Positions 7,603-16,725 are shown, counted from the first letter of the stretch. The stretch: DNA of 64,000 nt from JABWAM01 sp964653025 (GCA_964653025.1 CAZZBZ010000006.1:7186-71185); one strand, 5' to 3'. A program made the numbers and translations. The notes: a model not told the origin generated them from the letters alone.

Positions 7603-8880
7603 TCACAGCCGTGATCCCAGTCCGGTCCCGTGAGTGGTGTTCAGGCGGTGCACGCCGTTCGTTGGCTGGAATAAGCCCCGGAGACGCGGAAGCCAGGCTT
7701 CGTTGGCCTTTGGGGTGTACTGTGGGGAGTTGAGTTCGACGCAGTTGAGCATGGGAATGTGGGCCGCGAAGAGAAAAGCGTGGATGGCCGAATACCCCGG
7801 GTTGGTGAGGTCCTGAAGCGACAGCGTCATCCCGTGCTTGCGCGCCCACGCGGCCGCCACGAGGGCGAAGCTGTGCCCTTTGCAGGTTTTCAAGGCCAAT
7901 CCACTCCATCCCTGTGTCCTCGCCAGCGGCAGCAGTTCGAGGTCCGTGAGGCCCTCGTCGAGGAGGACGGGTTTGAGGGAGGTGACGGCCCGCCAGTCGT
8001 GGGCATGAACCTTGATGTCACGTCCTGTCGGTTGCTCCAGATAGATGAGGGCTTCGAAGGCGCCGTCGTCGATCGCGCGGAGGTGCTGAAGGTAATCAAG
8101 GACCGAAGCGGCGTCCGGATTGGCCTCGTTGCTGTCCGCGCTCAGGACGGGGCCCCGGATTCCCCAACTCCGTGCGGCGCGGTAGACCTCCACGGTGCGG
8201 GTCGCGTCCGCAAGAGGGTCCTTCCCGAGGATTTTAAGTTTGAAGGCTTCATAGCCGCCCCTCTTGACGCGGCCGGCCACCTCTGTCTCAAGATTGTCCC
8301 TTGCGCTCACGATCCACCATGCCTTCAGATGCTGCGATGGGTAGGGAGCCAGCACTCGTCGGATTGCCGCGCAAGCGGTTTCGCCTCCAAAATGGATGTC
8401 CGCCAAGGGGATGGGTGCTTCTTCGTCGTAGAATCGGAAGGCCGACCTGTTGAGGGCGATTCCTGCCGCGTCATGGATGGCGGCGTCGAAGGGACTCGCG
8501 CACATCGCTCGCGCCAGCGACGGAGGCCCCGCCTCTTGGCAGGCGGCGTGGTGAAGTCGCAGCCCGTGCTCCAGAGGGTGGGCCGGGGTGCCGCACCAGG
8601 ACGGTAACCTTTCCGATATCCCGATGCAGATCTTCCGCAGAACCGCGTCCCGCTGGTCGTGGCCTAACGCGGGGTCGGGCCATGCCCACAGGTCACTCAG
8701 GTAGATGGAACCCCGCCCTGTAGCCTGAAGCCCGTTGGCGTCGACCGTGACGACGGCTCGCGCCTCGGTGATGTGGCTGATCAGCCCGCTGGAAAGTTGG
8801 AGCGGCTTTTCGAACGCCCGGGGCAGGAACTCGACACGGGCCTCCAAGACCCTGGTTTGCTGAATCGGTCGGGTGGACAT
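7603..8880 (-). CDS. Enolase-superfamily protein (mandelate racemase/MLE-like)
   Basis: 425 residues. An N-terminal capping domain (ARVEFLPRAFEKPLQLSSG) precedes a TIM barrel. Superfamily residues are visible: a lysine motif (EAFKLKILG), then metal ligands in LSADSNEANPD, LIYLEQPTG and PVLLDEGLTD, and ALKTCKGHS near the end. These enzymes abstract a proton alpha to a carboxylate, commonly as sugar-acid dehydratases, racemases or cycloisomerases. The substrate cannot be read from sequence. It is the last gene of the leftward AraC-associated cluster, 20 bases after the Gfo/Idh fragment, which suits a role in sugar or sugar-acid breakdown. Confidence 0.8.
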   Translation of the reverse strand: MSTRPIQQTRVLEARVEFLPRAFEKPLQLSSGLISHITEARAVVTVDANGLQATGRGSIYLSDLWAWPDPALGHDQRDAVLRKICIGISERLPSWCGTPAHPLEHGLRLHHAACQEAGPPSLARAMCASPFDAAIHDAAGIALNRSAFRFYDEEAPIPLADIHFGGETACAAIRRVLAPYPSQHLKAWWIVSARDNLETEVAGRVKRGGYEAFKLKILGKDPLADATRTVEVYRAARSWGIRGPVLSADSNEANPDAASVLDYLQHLRAIDDGAFEALIYLEQPTGRDIKVHAHDWRAVTSLKPVLLDEGLTDLELLPLARTQGWSGLALKTCKGHSFALVAAAWARKHGMTLSLQDLTNPGYSAIHAFLFAAHIPMLNCVELNSPQYTPKANEAWLPRLRGLFQPTNGVHRLNTTHGTGLGSRL

Positions 8881-8900
8881 AATGGATATCGGTCACCGGC

Positions 8901-9335
8901 TCAGACCTCCGCGATGTCCACCATGCGCTTCTCGAGCGCCGATTTCACCCCGGCCAAGCAGATGCGCGTGGCCCGCAAGGCGCTTTCGACCGGGCTGACC
9001 GGCTCCTTGCGAAGGCCCCGGATCTCCTCGACGAACGCGCCCAGCATCCGGGCGTACCCCTTGTCCGGTTCCGCGGTGAAGAGCTTCCAGATGTCCCCGC
9101 TGCGTTCCGCTTCCCGACATGCCTCGCGCTTCTTGGCGAGCCAGACGGAGAGCCCTCCCTTGCTTCCGACGTTCGGGTGACGATCCTTGAGCATGGGGTA
9201 GATCTTGCGCGCAGGGGCGTCCGCGATCCCTGTGGTTCGCACCTCGATCTCCGTCCAGCGCTGGCGTTTCCATGCCTTGATGGCCTCTTCGCGCCACGCG
9301 CACGGCGGGTCCGCAGCGCCTCTTTGTGGGCCCAC
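8901..9335 (-). pseudogene. C-terminal fragment of a Gfo/Idh/MocA oxidoreductase
   Basis: The frame ends with YARMLGAFVEEIRGLRKEP, then SPVESALRATRICLAGVKSA, the usual C-terminal helix pair of Gfo/Idh/MocA dehydrogenases. No Rossmann fold precedes it: the readable part begins near a GTG at 9335, only 35 bases after the PEP-CTERM gene stop, and carries just 144 residues against about 330-400 for the family. The simplest reading is a gene that has lost its NAD-binding half. A genuine small protein cannot be excluded, because the frame is open and the DNA sits in a tight operon. Confidence 0.55.
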
Positions 9336-9370
9336 TTGCGGCGATCGCTGAATGCACCGGTCGCGCGCGG

Positions 9371-11224
9371 TCAGGCGAGCGGTGTCTTGCGTGCGAAGAA
9401 GGCGCCTCCGGCTGCGAGCACCAGCAGGATGGCCATCGTGGAGGGCTCCGGAATGGTGACGTAGAACCCACCATCCTCGAAGGACCAGGAAAGCGACGAC
9501 CCGTTAATGAAGCTCACGTCGGTATCGGTCGGGTTGCCGAGGGCCGCGTTCCATGAAACCAAGAGGAGGTTGCTGGCGACCATGGGGCGGGTGAAGTTGG
9601 CGAGGTCCACCTGGATTGATCCTCCATGGGTGAACGAACCCGTGATGACCAGGAAGTCGTAGTTGCCTCCCGCGGTGAGAACGAGGTTCGAAACGTCGCC
9701 GATCTCAAGCTGGATCACGAGGTTGCTGTTGTTCCAGTTTCCGAAGTTGGTAATCACCCCCGGACTATTGCCGACATTTACGATCCCACCGGCCGCCCCT
9801 GCGACGTTCCCCGCGATGGAACCCGTGCCACGCACGGTCGCGTTGCTGCCGATTCCAAGGCCACCCTGGAAGGTGTGGGTTCCCCCGGAAAGGTCGAAAA
9901 CCACCGGTGTGCCCCCGCCACCGAGGCTGAGGATCGCCCCGTTATTGATGAGCGTGGACTTTGAACGAAGAAGCCCGCCGCTGAACTGGAACACGGACGC
10001 CACGCCATTGGTCGCGAGGAGGCGGTCAACCGCGCCCGTCCCTCCTGCCATAAGGAACGTCCCGTTCTGCACATCGAACACACCCGTCCCGGTGGAGTTG
10101 GATACGGCGAGGAATCCACCGCTATTGGTGAACGCACCGGCGCGAATGGAAACGCGGTTGGCCCACAGGTCGCCACCAGCCTTGGTCACCACGCCCATTC
10201 CCGCGGACGCCTTGCCGAGGAACACCTCAGCGCTGCCCGCCCCGTTCGTCACCCGCAGGACGCCGGCATCGCTCATCAGGAGTTCACCCACCGCTTGACC
10301 GCCGTCCCCCAAGTAAACGTTGGAGCCGACAAGTAGGCTGCCGCCACTCAGGTTCACCCTCGCATGGTTGCTGGCCCCAATGGTGGTGTCCGATTTTTGG
10401 ACGAATGAACCGCCGGAGATATTGAGTTCGGCCCACGAGGTGGGGTTGGTGGTGAGGTTGAGGATAAGCGGGCTGGCGTTGGTCACCGTTCCCCCGGTCA
10501 CCTCCATGCGCGCATCGGCGTGAGCGTTGTTAAGACCGTAGCCCAACGTGATCGAGCTGCCGTTATTGACCAGGGCGCCTCCGACCACGCGGACGGTTCC
10601 TGTCCCCGAGTACCCCACGACGATTGCCTTTTGGCTCAAGAGGAGCCCATTGCTCACCGTCATGAGCGCGTTGTCACCGGCAAACCCCCCGACATACATG
10701 TTCCTCGAACCGTTGTATGTGAAGGAACCTCCATCCACCAAGAGAGTGCCGTTCCCGTTGATGGACGGATTGCTGGCGAAGTAAACCGTGCCGCCGAGGA
10801 CGTTGAATTGCGCGCCCCTGATGGTGATGGTTTTGCTCGGCCCGCCCTGCAGGTTGCTATAGGTTCCTCCCGCATGAACGTTCACGATGCTGCCTGTGTC
10901 GAACAACTGCGCACCCGACACCTGGAAGCCGTTTGTGCGGATGTTGAGCGTCGTGGACCCCCCCGTCGCGATATTCTTGATGGACAGGTTCGTCAGGGAG
11001 ACACCGGGCTGTAAGAACTCCACCTTGTAGTGGGAGGCGACGGCACTCGTCAGGAGCGCGTTCGTTGCAGAAATGCCCCCTACGCCATTGTCCCAGTTGG
11101 CGACGGCATCCCATGCGTTGTTCGCATTGGAGTAGTTCGTCCACGTGGTGGTTTGGCCCAGCAGGCAAGGACTGCCCAATGCCAACGCAAGGAGGATCGC
11201 AAGATGGATATGGCGGGTTTTCAT
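9371..11224 (-). CDS. Autotransporter-repeat-like PEP-CTERM surface protein
   Basis: 617 residues. The signal peptide (MKTRHIHLAILLALALGSPCLLG) is followed by TTTWTNYSNANNAWDAVANW, typical of autotransporter-associated beta-strand proteins. A long series of Gly/Asn/Ser-rich imperfect repeats follows (LNISGGSF, VNLSGGSLLVG, VRVVGGALVNNG, LLVDGGSFTYNG), predicted as a right-handed beta-helix. Near the C-terminus NVGNSPGVITNFGNWNNSN is a common closing motif. The last residues are a canonical PEP-CTERM signal: VTIPEPSTMAILLVLAAGG, then FFARK. It lies between catabolic genes of the same strand, 47 bases after a Gfo/Idh gene. Probably a surface-displayed carbohydrate-binding or adhesive protein, by inference. 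An in-frame start at 11326 is rejected because it precedes the signal peptide. Confidence 0.88.
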   Translation of the reverse strand: MKTRHIHLAILLALALGSPCLLGQTTTWTNYSNANNAWDAVANWDNGVGGISATNALLTSAVASHYKVEFLQPGVSLTNLSIKNIATGGSTTLNIRTNGFQVSGAQLFDTGSIVNVHAGGTYSNLQGGPSKTITIRGAQFNVLGGTVYFASNPSINGNGTLLVDGGSFTYNGSRNMYVGGFAGDNALMTVSNGLLLSQKAIVVGYSGTGTVRVVGGALVNNGSSITLGYGLNNAHADARMEVTGGTVTNASPLILNLTTNPTSWAELNISGGSFVQKSDTTIGASNHARVNLSGGSLLVGSNVYLGDGGQAVGELLMSDAGVLRVTNGAGSAEVFLGKASAGMGVVTKAGGDLWANRVSIRAGAFTNSGGFLAVSNSTGTGVFDVQNGTFLMAGGTGAVDRLLATNGVASVFQFSGGLLRSKSTLINNGAILSLGGGGTPVVFDLSGGTHTFQGGLGIGSNATVRGTGSIAGNVAGAAGGIVNVGNSPGVITNFGNWNNSNLVIQLEIGDVSNLVLTAGGNYDFLVITGSFTHGGSIQVDLANFTRPMVASNLLLVSWNAALGNPTDTDVSFINGSSLSWSFEDGGFYVTIPEPSTMAILLVLAAGGAFFARKTPLA

Positions 11225-11271
11225 AGAGGTTGAAGGGCCGGGGAAACGCGTGTCTGTCGTTCTTAGGATTC

Positions 11272-12291
11272 TTAGGAAGAAGCAAGGGGAATCGAGTCCG
11301 GGGCGGACGGCACCTGCGCGGAACACAACGGCGAGGACCCGGGTATTTTAGTGTCGGTTTGCGAAGGAATCAAGCGGTATTTGGCTTTTCGATAGTCGCT
11401 GGCGAAACCAGCCCCATCGTACGAGCAAGAGGGCATCGTCGACAGTTCCGCGATTCGGACTTCGCGATTCCCCTCATTCCACGATACCTGTGCCGCGAGG
11501 GCAGCGAGTTCGGGTTCGACCAGCACATCCCACGGGACGGGGGCCAGGGCGGCCTTTCCCGACAGGAAGGGGAGGGTCGCCTCGAGCAGGGCGTGATAGA
11601 TGCGCGCGTTGTTTACGGATAGCTGATGGACGCCCTTCTCGGTGATGATGGTGCTGTAAAAAGGCAGGCTCGCCACCTGCTTTCCGATCACAACCATTCC
11701 GATGCGGCCGTCAGACCAATTCAGTTGAACGTGCCTCTGAACGCTGGTCCCGAGGTGTCGCACGCTGACGATACCAGACCCCAGGATCCCGCAGAGATGG
11801 GAGTAGGCGTGGATCCCATAGTTGAAGTCATCCACTCCGCAGCCGCAGATGACGGTGTGAGGGGTGCCACGCTCAAGCACGGGTTGCTCAAGGAAACGGA
11901 GGGTCTCGTCAGCGAACCTGAGGCAGGAGCCCCCGGTGATGCGCATTCCGCGATCGGCCCAAGACTTGAACTCGAGGAGGTCTTTCAGGTTTCCCGCAAT
12001 CGGCTTGTCGACGAGGATCGCCCTGCCGGCTTCCACAAAGGGGCGAGCACGTTCCACGTGGGCATCCCAGTTGGAGGAGTGAATGATGGCACAATCCACT
12101 TTCGCGGCCATGGCGGCCAGCGAGGGAAAGACCACGGGAATGGATAACTTCGCCACGAAATCGCGGACATACTCTGGGGGGTGCACATCCCCGGCGTCCC
12201 AGACGCCGGTCACCTCGTGCCCCATCTCCCGCAGGATCGGGATCCACTTGACGGGATGACTGGTGTCCAAGTCGACAATTCCGATTTTCAT
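11272..12291 (-). CDS. Gfo/Idh/MocA family oxidoreductase
   Basis: 339 residues. N-terminal NAD(P)-binding segment (MKIGIVDLDTSHPVKWIPIL) and the family's lysine motif AILVDKPIAGN near residue 95, with preceding CAIIHSSNWDAHVERARPF. The nucleotide motif is unusual: IVDLDTSH replaces the common GxGxxG. This variant occurs in a subgroup of Gfo/Idh proteins, so cofactor binding may differ. The C-terminal domain follows the alpha/beta fold of sugar oxidoreductases. It lies 28 bases downstream of the 2-hydroxyacid dehydrogenase gene in the leftward cluster. Likely a redox step on a sugar or inositol-like substrate; the specific substrate is unknown. Confidence 0.75.
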   Translation of the reverse strand: MKIGIVDLDTSHPVKWIPILREMGHEVTGVWDAGDVHPPEYVRDFVAKLSIPVVFPSLAAMAAKVDCAIIHSSNWDAHVERARPFVEAGRAILVDKPIAGNLKDLLEFKSWADRGMRITGGSCLRFADETLRFLEQPVLERGTPHTVICGCGVDDFNYGIHAYSHLCGILGSGIVSVRHLGTSVQRHVQLNWSDGRIGMVVIGKQVASLPFYSTIITEKGVHQLSVNNARIYHALLEATLPFLSGKAALAPVPWDVLVEPELAALAAQVSWNEGNREVRIAELSTMPSCSYDGAGFASDYRKAKYRLIPSQTDTKIPGSSPLCSAQVPSAPDSIPLASS

Positions 12292-12319
12292 AAAGAAGTC
12301 ACAGCTCTGGGATCTGGGC

Positions 12320-13345
12320 TCACGCCATGCGCTCGAACATCTCGCGGGTCACTTCGCCGGAAATGGGGCGCCCCTCGACAAAGGCAAGAATCTGATCCAC
12401 CGCCATGCGGCCCTGACGGAGACAACCGTTCGAGACCGCCCCGGCGAGATGCGGAGTCAGAACCACGTTGGGAAGACGACGGAAGGGATGGTCGGCCGCC
12501 GGGGGTTCCGGGTCCGTGACATCGATGAACGCGGAGATGCGCCCGGTTTCGAGTTCGGCAAGGAGGGCCTGCTCATCCACAACCATCCCACGGGCGGTAT
12601 TAATGAAGATGGCTCCATCTTTCATCGCGCGGAAATGCTGCGCCTTGAGAAGCTGCTTGGTTGCGGGGAGGGCGGGCGCGTGCAGGGAGACCACGTGGCT
12701 CTGGCAGACAAGGTCGTCAAGCGTGGCGAGGGTGCACCCGAGATCGCGGGCCGTCTCGGGTTTCATGTAGGGATCGTAAAGCAGGATGCGGACCTCGAAG
12801 TTGCGCAGCAGGCGAATCAGGTGCAGTCCGGCCCGGCTGGCGGAGATCACGCCGACGGTGACGCGGTAGAGTTCCCGGACCGCCATGCGGCCTGTCCCCA
12901 ACGTCGGATCGCTCCACTTGCCGAGGCGCGTCCAGTCGCGGGACGGGAAAAACCCCTTCAACCCGGCGATGGCCATCCCGAGGGCGGTTTCGGCAACCCC
13001 CACGGCGATGGCGTCGTTGGTGGTTGCGATGCGGAGCCCGCGCGTCCAGATATCCGGGGGGACCAGGCGTTTGATGCTGCCGGCCGCGTGGACGAGAAGC
13101 CCGAGGTTGGGCAAGGAATCGAGGAACTTCGCCGCGAGTGGCGGGGTGCCCCAGCCGGTCACAAGGATCCCGATGCGGTCGGCGAACTCCGCCTCGATGG
13201 TCGGCGTAGCCCCGGTCCCTTCGCCGAGAATGACCGGGAGGCGCGCCTGAAGCGCCGCCATATCTTCCGGATCGAAGCAGCGCCTGCGGTTAGTCTCCGG
13301 CAGGTGGAGATAGGCGCGTTGGAGGGAAGGGGGAAGGGGAGGCAT
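12320..13345 (-). CDS. D-isomer specific 2-hydroxyacid dehydrogenase family protein
   Basis: 341 residues from ATG 13345; an upstream in-frame GTG at 13372 would overlap the preceding gene. Family features in order: ILVTGWGTPPLAAKFLDSLP, LLVHAAGSIKRLV, NDAIAVGVAETALGMAIAG, a nucleotide-binding segment VGVISASRAGLHLIRLL in which the usual GxGxxG is degraded to SASRAG, then INTARGMVVDEQALLAELE (catalytic Arg region), DVTDPEPP (Glu) and LTPHLAGA (catalytic His). The weakened Gly motif is odd and could alter NAD binding. It starts 5 bases after the beta-propeller gene stop, so the two are almost certainly co-transcribed. Probably acts on a sugar-derived hydroxy or keto acid. Confidence 0.8.
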   Translation of the reverse strand: MPPLPPSLQRAYLHLPETNRRRCFDPEDMAALQARLPVILGEGTGATPTIEAEFADRIGILVTGWGTPPLAAKFLDSLPNLGLLVHAAGSIKRLVPPDIWTRGLRIATTNDAIAVGVAETALGMAIAGLKGFFPSRDWTRLGKWSDPTLGTGRMAVRELYRVTVGVISASRAGLHLIRLLRNFEVRILLYDPYMKPETARDLGCTLATLDDLVCQSHVVSLHAPALPATKQLLKAQHFRAMKDGAIFINTARGMVVDEQALLAELETGRISAFIDVTDPEPPAADHPFRRLPNVVLTPHLAGAVSNGCLRQGRMAVDQILAFVEGRPISGEVTREMFERMA

Positions 13346-13350
13346 CGGGG

Positions 13351-15921
13351 TCAGGTGGGGGGAGGTCTCCACCGCATGAGGTTGATGCCGACGGAAAAAT
13401 AGACGTTGCCGTCGCGGTCACACACGACTCCCGCCCCGATCTCCTGGCCGTCGATAAGTTGGGCGACCATCGTGCAGTTTTCGGGATGATTCGCAGGAGC
13501 ACGGAAAATGGCCTGGCCGAGGGAACCGTAAATCGAACGGCTTCGGGCATCCCAGGCGAGCGTGGCTCTCCACGGCACGGAGGTGGAGGTGCGAAGAGAT
13601 CTCCGGAAGCTCACGGAGAACGTGTTGGGGTCAACCCCGAACCATTCGCCTTCCCGGGTCAGCCCGCAGATCGGCCCGTCCGGTACAACGAGTAACGCGG
13701 CGATGGAAATGGCTCCAGGGACCTGGACCGTGCGAAGGACCTGATGCTTGTCGAGATCCCATTCAGCCAGCGTGGCGGTTTCAGCGACGGTCGCGCTTCC
13801 AGACCCCCCGTGGACCGAACTCCCCAGGTAGAGGCGCCGCCGTCCGTCATCCACGGCGAGAGCGGCGATGCTTTGGCGCGGGATGACGGAGCGCCAAACA
13901 GTGAAGGTTTCCTCCCCCTTGCGCAGGCACGCGAGCGCCCCGTTGTGCAGCCCGTAGCCGGGAGCGGTGCCCACATAGACGTTTCCAGACCGGTCGGAGA
14001 CCATCGCCCAGGGACGATCCTGTTCCTGGCCAATTCGGCCAATGGTGCGGACCCCTTGACTGGGTTCGGAGGGATTAAAGGTATGGACGGTGGCATGCGT
14101 GTAGGTTCCCAGATAGAGCCTGCCATTGGCGGCGCACATGGAATCCACCTGCCCCGCCTTGAAAGACGTGATTTCGCGAAGATCATGGATTTGCCTTGTG
14201 GCCGGATCGAAGGCCATCAAGACCGACGGCTTCGTCGAGGCATAGATCCGCCCATCCGGCCCCAGGGCGATGGAGTAGATGGATTTTACCCCACCCCCAT
14301 AGGGAAGCGGAATCGAGACATGCTCGCCTCCTTCGCTCCATTTCCTTAAGAGGACCTTGGTGGCGCTCGCCTCGACAATTTGCCAGCCATTCTCGAGTCG
14401 AGGCTGGGCGGGAAAGGACGGGGGCATGCAACCCATTGCCTGTCGCACCCCATTGGCGACCTGTTCCACCTTGCCTCCCGGGGAGATTTTGAGGCAACGT
14501 CCTTCGCTGGCGGGGGTTGCGATCCCCGGGTAAGCGTACACAAGCCCATCCTCGCCCATGTAGACCCGGGGGACATGGTTGGTGACCCAGTCCTTGGGCC
14601 ACACGTCCCTTTTCGCCCCGGAAACCGGGTTGTATTCGAAGAGGGCCTGCGAGCGCATGCCCACCGCGGCGTAGACAAGTCCATCGCGCCCGACGGCCCC
14701 GAAGCAGGCATGGGTCTGGTCGGGACTCAGCGCGCCGAGGTTGGTGATTTTCCGCGTCTTTGGATCAAGAGAAAACAGGAGGTTGCCCGGGTTGGTCCCC
14801 CCGTAGATGGTGCCGTCGGGCGCCGTCTTGAGCCAGTAGACCATGGTCTCGTTTTCAATGCCGCCCAACTGCTCGACGCGGTTCTCCTTCGGATCGAAGC
14901 AGAAGAGAAAGGCACCGGGAGCCTGGGAGGTCCCGAGATAAACCCTGCCATCCTTCCCGGTCGTGATACCGTAAGGCATGCCGCTGAGTTCGTGCTTGGT
15001 CACCTCACGCGTCGCCAGGTCGACCACCAGGATGAAACGATCACGTCGGAAAGCCATCACGAGCAGTTGGCCTGCGCCCCTCGGGTTCGGGCAAAGGGTC
15101 CAATCGTGGAGCGAGGCCGGGCTTTCGCCCGCCGGGCCCAATACCTCGATGCGGTCGTTCAGCAGCGCTTGCGGTACGCCCAAGGGGAGCTTCGGCAAGG
15201 AAGCCGCGGGGGGGCGCCCCGTCGTGGTGGCGGTCGCGCTTTTCTGCTTGCTGAGATCACCGAACCAGGGGGGCTCATGGGTGTCGGCGCCCTGGCCAAC
15301 ATCGAGTTCCTCCTGGCTCATGAGGCGGACACTCCCATCGCAGAAAAGGACGTGGGCCTTCTTCCCATCGAAACCAAACTGCATCCCTCCGTTTGGGTAA
15401 GCCTGGTACCAGCCCAAGCCCGGCTGTTTGATCGCTTCACTTTCGACAAGCAGGAGTGTTGCCCCGGCGTTGGGGACCTCCCGTACCAGCCGTCGACGGG
15501 GGCCAATCTCTCCGCCCTTGGCATCGGCTCCAAGCGCATAGGTGTTGTAGCCGTAGCTCACGAGGCTGGCCTTGCCTCCTCGACGGAAGCTCATCGGCAC
15601 GGACGGAGAGAAGAAGGGGCCATCGATCCTGACATGTCCCGGCGGAGAGGGATCATGGAGAGCCTTCTTCAGCAGTTCGGGCCACAGCAGCACCCGACCG
15701 CCATCGCCCTTGAGGGACAGCGGGGGAAACTCGCCGCCGTGATCCTTGCGCCATACCTGGAAGGCCTCGTAGAGCTCAAGTAGGTTCTTCTTCACCTGGG
15801 GGTCGGGCTCCTCGGCCCGTGTGGACGGGGGGGGGGTGATACCCCCAAGCAGAACAGCCAACAAGATCCCTCCTTTGATCAGCGCTCTGCACAGGCTTAC
15901 GGGTGTTGAGCGGGTGTTCAT
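13351..15921 (-). CDS. Secreted fusion: pseudopilin-type globular domain plus beta-propeller
   Basis: 856 residues from ATG 15921. A cleavable signal peptide (MNTRSTPVSLCRALIKGG, then ILLAVLLGGI, ending near TRA) replaces the prepilin leader. Residues about 40-245 look like the globular part of H-x9-DG pseudopilins (LLELYEAFQVWRKDHGGEFP, SYGYNTYALG, LLLVESEA, GKKAHVLFCDGSVRLMS), with Asp in place of the motif's His. The remainder is a set of repeated blades (YGITTGKDGRVYLGT, IYSIALGPDGRIYAST, NVYVGTAPGYG), a seven- or eight-bladed SMP-30/NHL-like propeller. It lies 16 bases after a true pseudopilin gene. Such propellers often bind or process sugars and lactones; the function here is unknown. 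Confidence 0.75.
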   Translation of the reverse strand: MNTRSTPVSLCRALIKGGILLAVLLGGITPPPSTRAEEPDPQVKKNLLELYEAFQVWRKDHGGEFPPLSLKGDGGRVLLWPELLKKALHDPSPPGHVRIDGPFFSPSVPMSFRRGGKASLVSYGYNTYALGADAKGGEIGPRRRLVREVPNAGATLLLVESEAIKQPGLGWYQAYPNGGMQFGFDGKKAHVLFCDGSVRLMSQEELDVGQGADTHEPPWFGDLSKQKSATATTTGRPPAASLPKLPLGVPQALLNDRIEVLGPAGESPASLHDWTLCPNPRGAGQLLVMAFRRDRFILVVDLATREVTKHELSGMPYGITTGKDGRVYLGTSQAPGAFLFCFDPKENRVEQLGGIENETMVYWLKTAPDGTIYGGTNPGNLLFSLDPKTRKITNLGALSPDQTHACFGAVGRDGLVYAAVGMRSQALFEYNPVSGAKRDVWPKDWVTNHVPRVYMGEDGLVYAYPGIATPASEGRCLKISPGGKVEQVANGVRQAMGCMPPSFPAQPRLENGWQIVEASATKVLLRKWSEGGEHVSIPLPYGGGVKSIYSIALGPDGRIYASTKPSVLMAFDPATRQIHDLREITSFKAGQVDSMCAANGRLYLGTYTHATVHTFNPSEPSQGVRTIGRIGQEQDRPWAMVSDRSGNVYVGTAPGYGLHNGALACLRKGEETFTVWRSVIPRQSIAALAVDDGRRRLYLGSSVHGGSGSATVAETATLAEWDLDKHQVLRTVQVPGAISIAALLVVPDGPICGLTREGEWFGVDPNTFSVSFRRSLRTSTSVPWRATLAWDARSRSIYGSLGQAIFRAPANHPENCTMVAQLIDGQEIGAGVVCDRDGNVYFSVGINLMRWRPPPT

Positions 15922-15937
15922 GCGCAGATGCGGGTGA

Positions 15938-16648
15938 CTACTTGCAGTTGTTGCCGAACCATGGCGCGTTGTCCGTGTCGGGCGTGGCTCCAGTGACCAG
16001 TTGGTCTCTTGTCCGCGATTCCGCGTGGACGTCCGCAAAAAGCACATTTGCGCGTCCCTCGTGCCGCTCGAAGAAGAACGCGGGATGACAATATGAACCG
16101 TACCACCCGACGTACGGTTGGGTGGTGGCCTCGATGTCCACGAGCATCAGCGTCTGCTCCGTTGGACTGCGCAGGTCCTTCCGCAGCTTCGTATTGCCGT
16201 CTGTCCAGGGGGTCATCCCGCCCCCAACCCCGTAGTGGCTCAGGCCATAGCTGACATAGGAGGCGGAGAGGTTCCGATCCTTTATGGGCACCGAAGGGCA
16301 ATAAAACACTCCCCGGGGATCGAGGTTGTAGCCGCTGGTGTTGTCCCCGACGTAGCGTTTCAGCAACACACCCCAGGCATAGTGTTCGGTAGCCGCCGTC
16401 GCAAGGTTCGGGGCAAAGCGAACCGGTGGAAAGTAGCCGTCGAAATCGTTGCGGTAGGCCATGATTGCCAGCCCGATCTGGCGGAGTTGGCCGGTGCAGG
16501 CGGTGCTTCGCGCCATGGCACGCGCGCGCCCCAGGGACGGCATCAGCAGGGCTGCGAGGATCGCAATGATTGCGATCACCACGAGAAGTTCGATCAGCGT
16601 GAAACCCCTTCCATCGCACCGACATGGCTCCGCCGGGGTGGTACCCAT
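15938..16648 (-). CDS. Type II secretion-like pseudopilin (H-x9-D motif)
   Basis: 236 residues. Class III leader CRCDGRG then FTLIELLVVIAIIAILAALL, with predicted prepilin peptidase cleavage after Gly15 and Glu at position +5. A globular domain follows, ending in a variant of the PVC-type H-x9-DG motif (HEGRANVLFADVH, Val replacing Gly). These proteins are numerous in Verrucomicrobiota and Planctomycetes and are thought to form pseudopili or surface fibres. It is the first gene of the leftward AraC-associated cluster. A 16-base sequence at 16710-16725, about 60 bases upstream, matches one upstream of the Gfo/Idh gene at 17708. Confidence 0.88.
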   Translation of the reverse strand: MGTTPAEPCRCDGRGFTLIELLVVIAIIAILAALLMPSLGRARAMARSTACTGQLRQIGLAIMAYRNDFDGYFPPVRFAPNLATAATEHYAWGVLLKRYVGDNTSGYNLDPRGVFYCPSVPIKDRNLSASYVSYGLSHYGVGGGMTPWTDGNTKLRKDLRSPTEQTLMLVDIEATTQPYVGWYGSYCHPAFFFERHEGRANVLFADVHAESRTRDQLVTGATPDTDNAPWFGNNCK

Positions 16649-16709
16649 ACATTTGCCACGTAGTAGACCACACGGGCGAGTCGGCGTCTTTACCCGCGGC
16701 TGACGTGCT

Positions 16710-16725
16710 TTTGACCAAATCTGCT
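16710..16725 (-). promoter_or_regulatory. Candidate AraC-family operator, copy 1
   Basis: The minus strand reads AGCAGATTTGGTCAAA. The same 16 bases occur on the plus strand at 17638-17653. The site ends 62 bases before the pseudopilin start, just past the 3' end of the AraC gene. Copies at a similar distance and orientation to two gene starts flanking an AraC gene suggest a binding site of that regulator. Confidence 0.6.
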
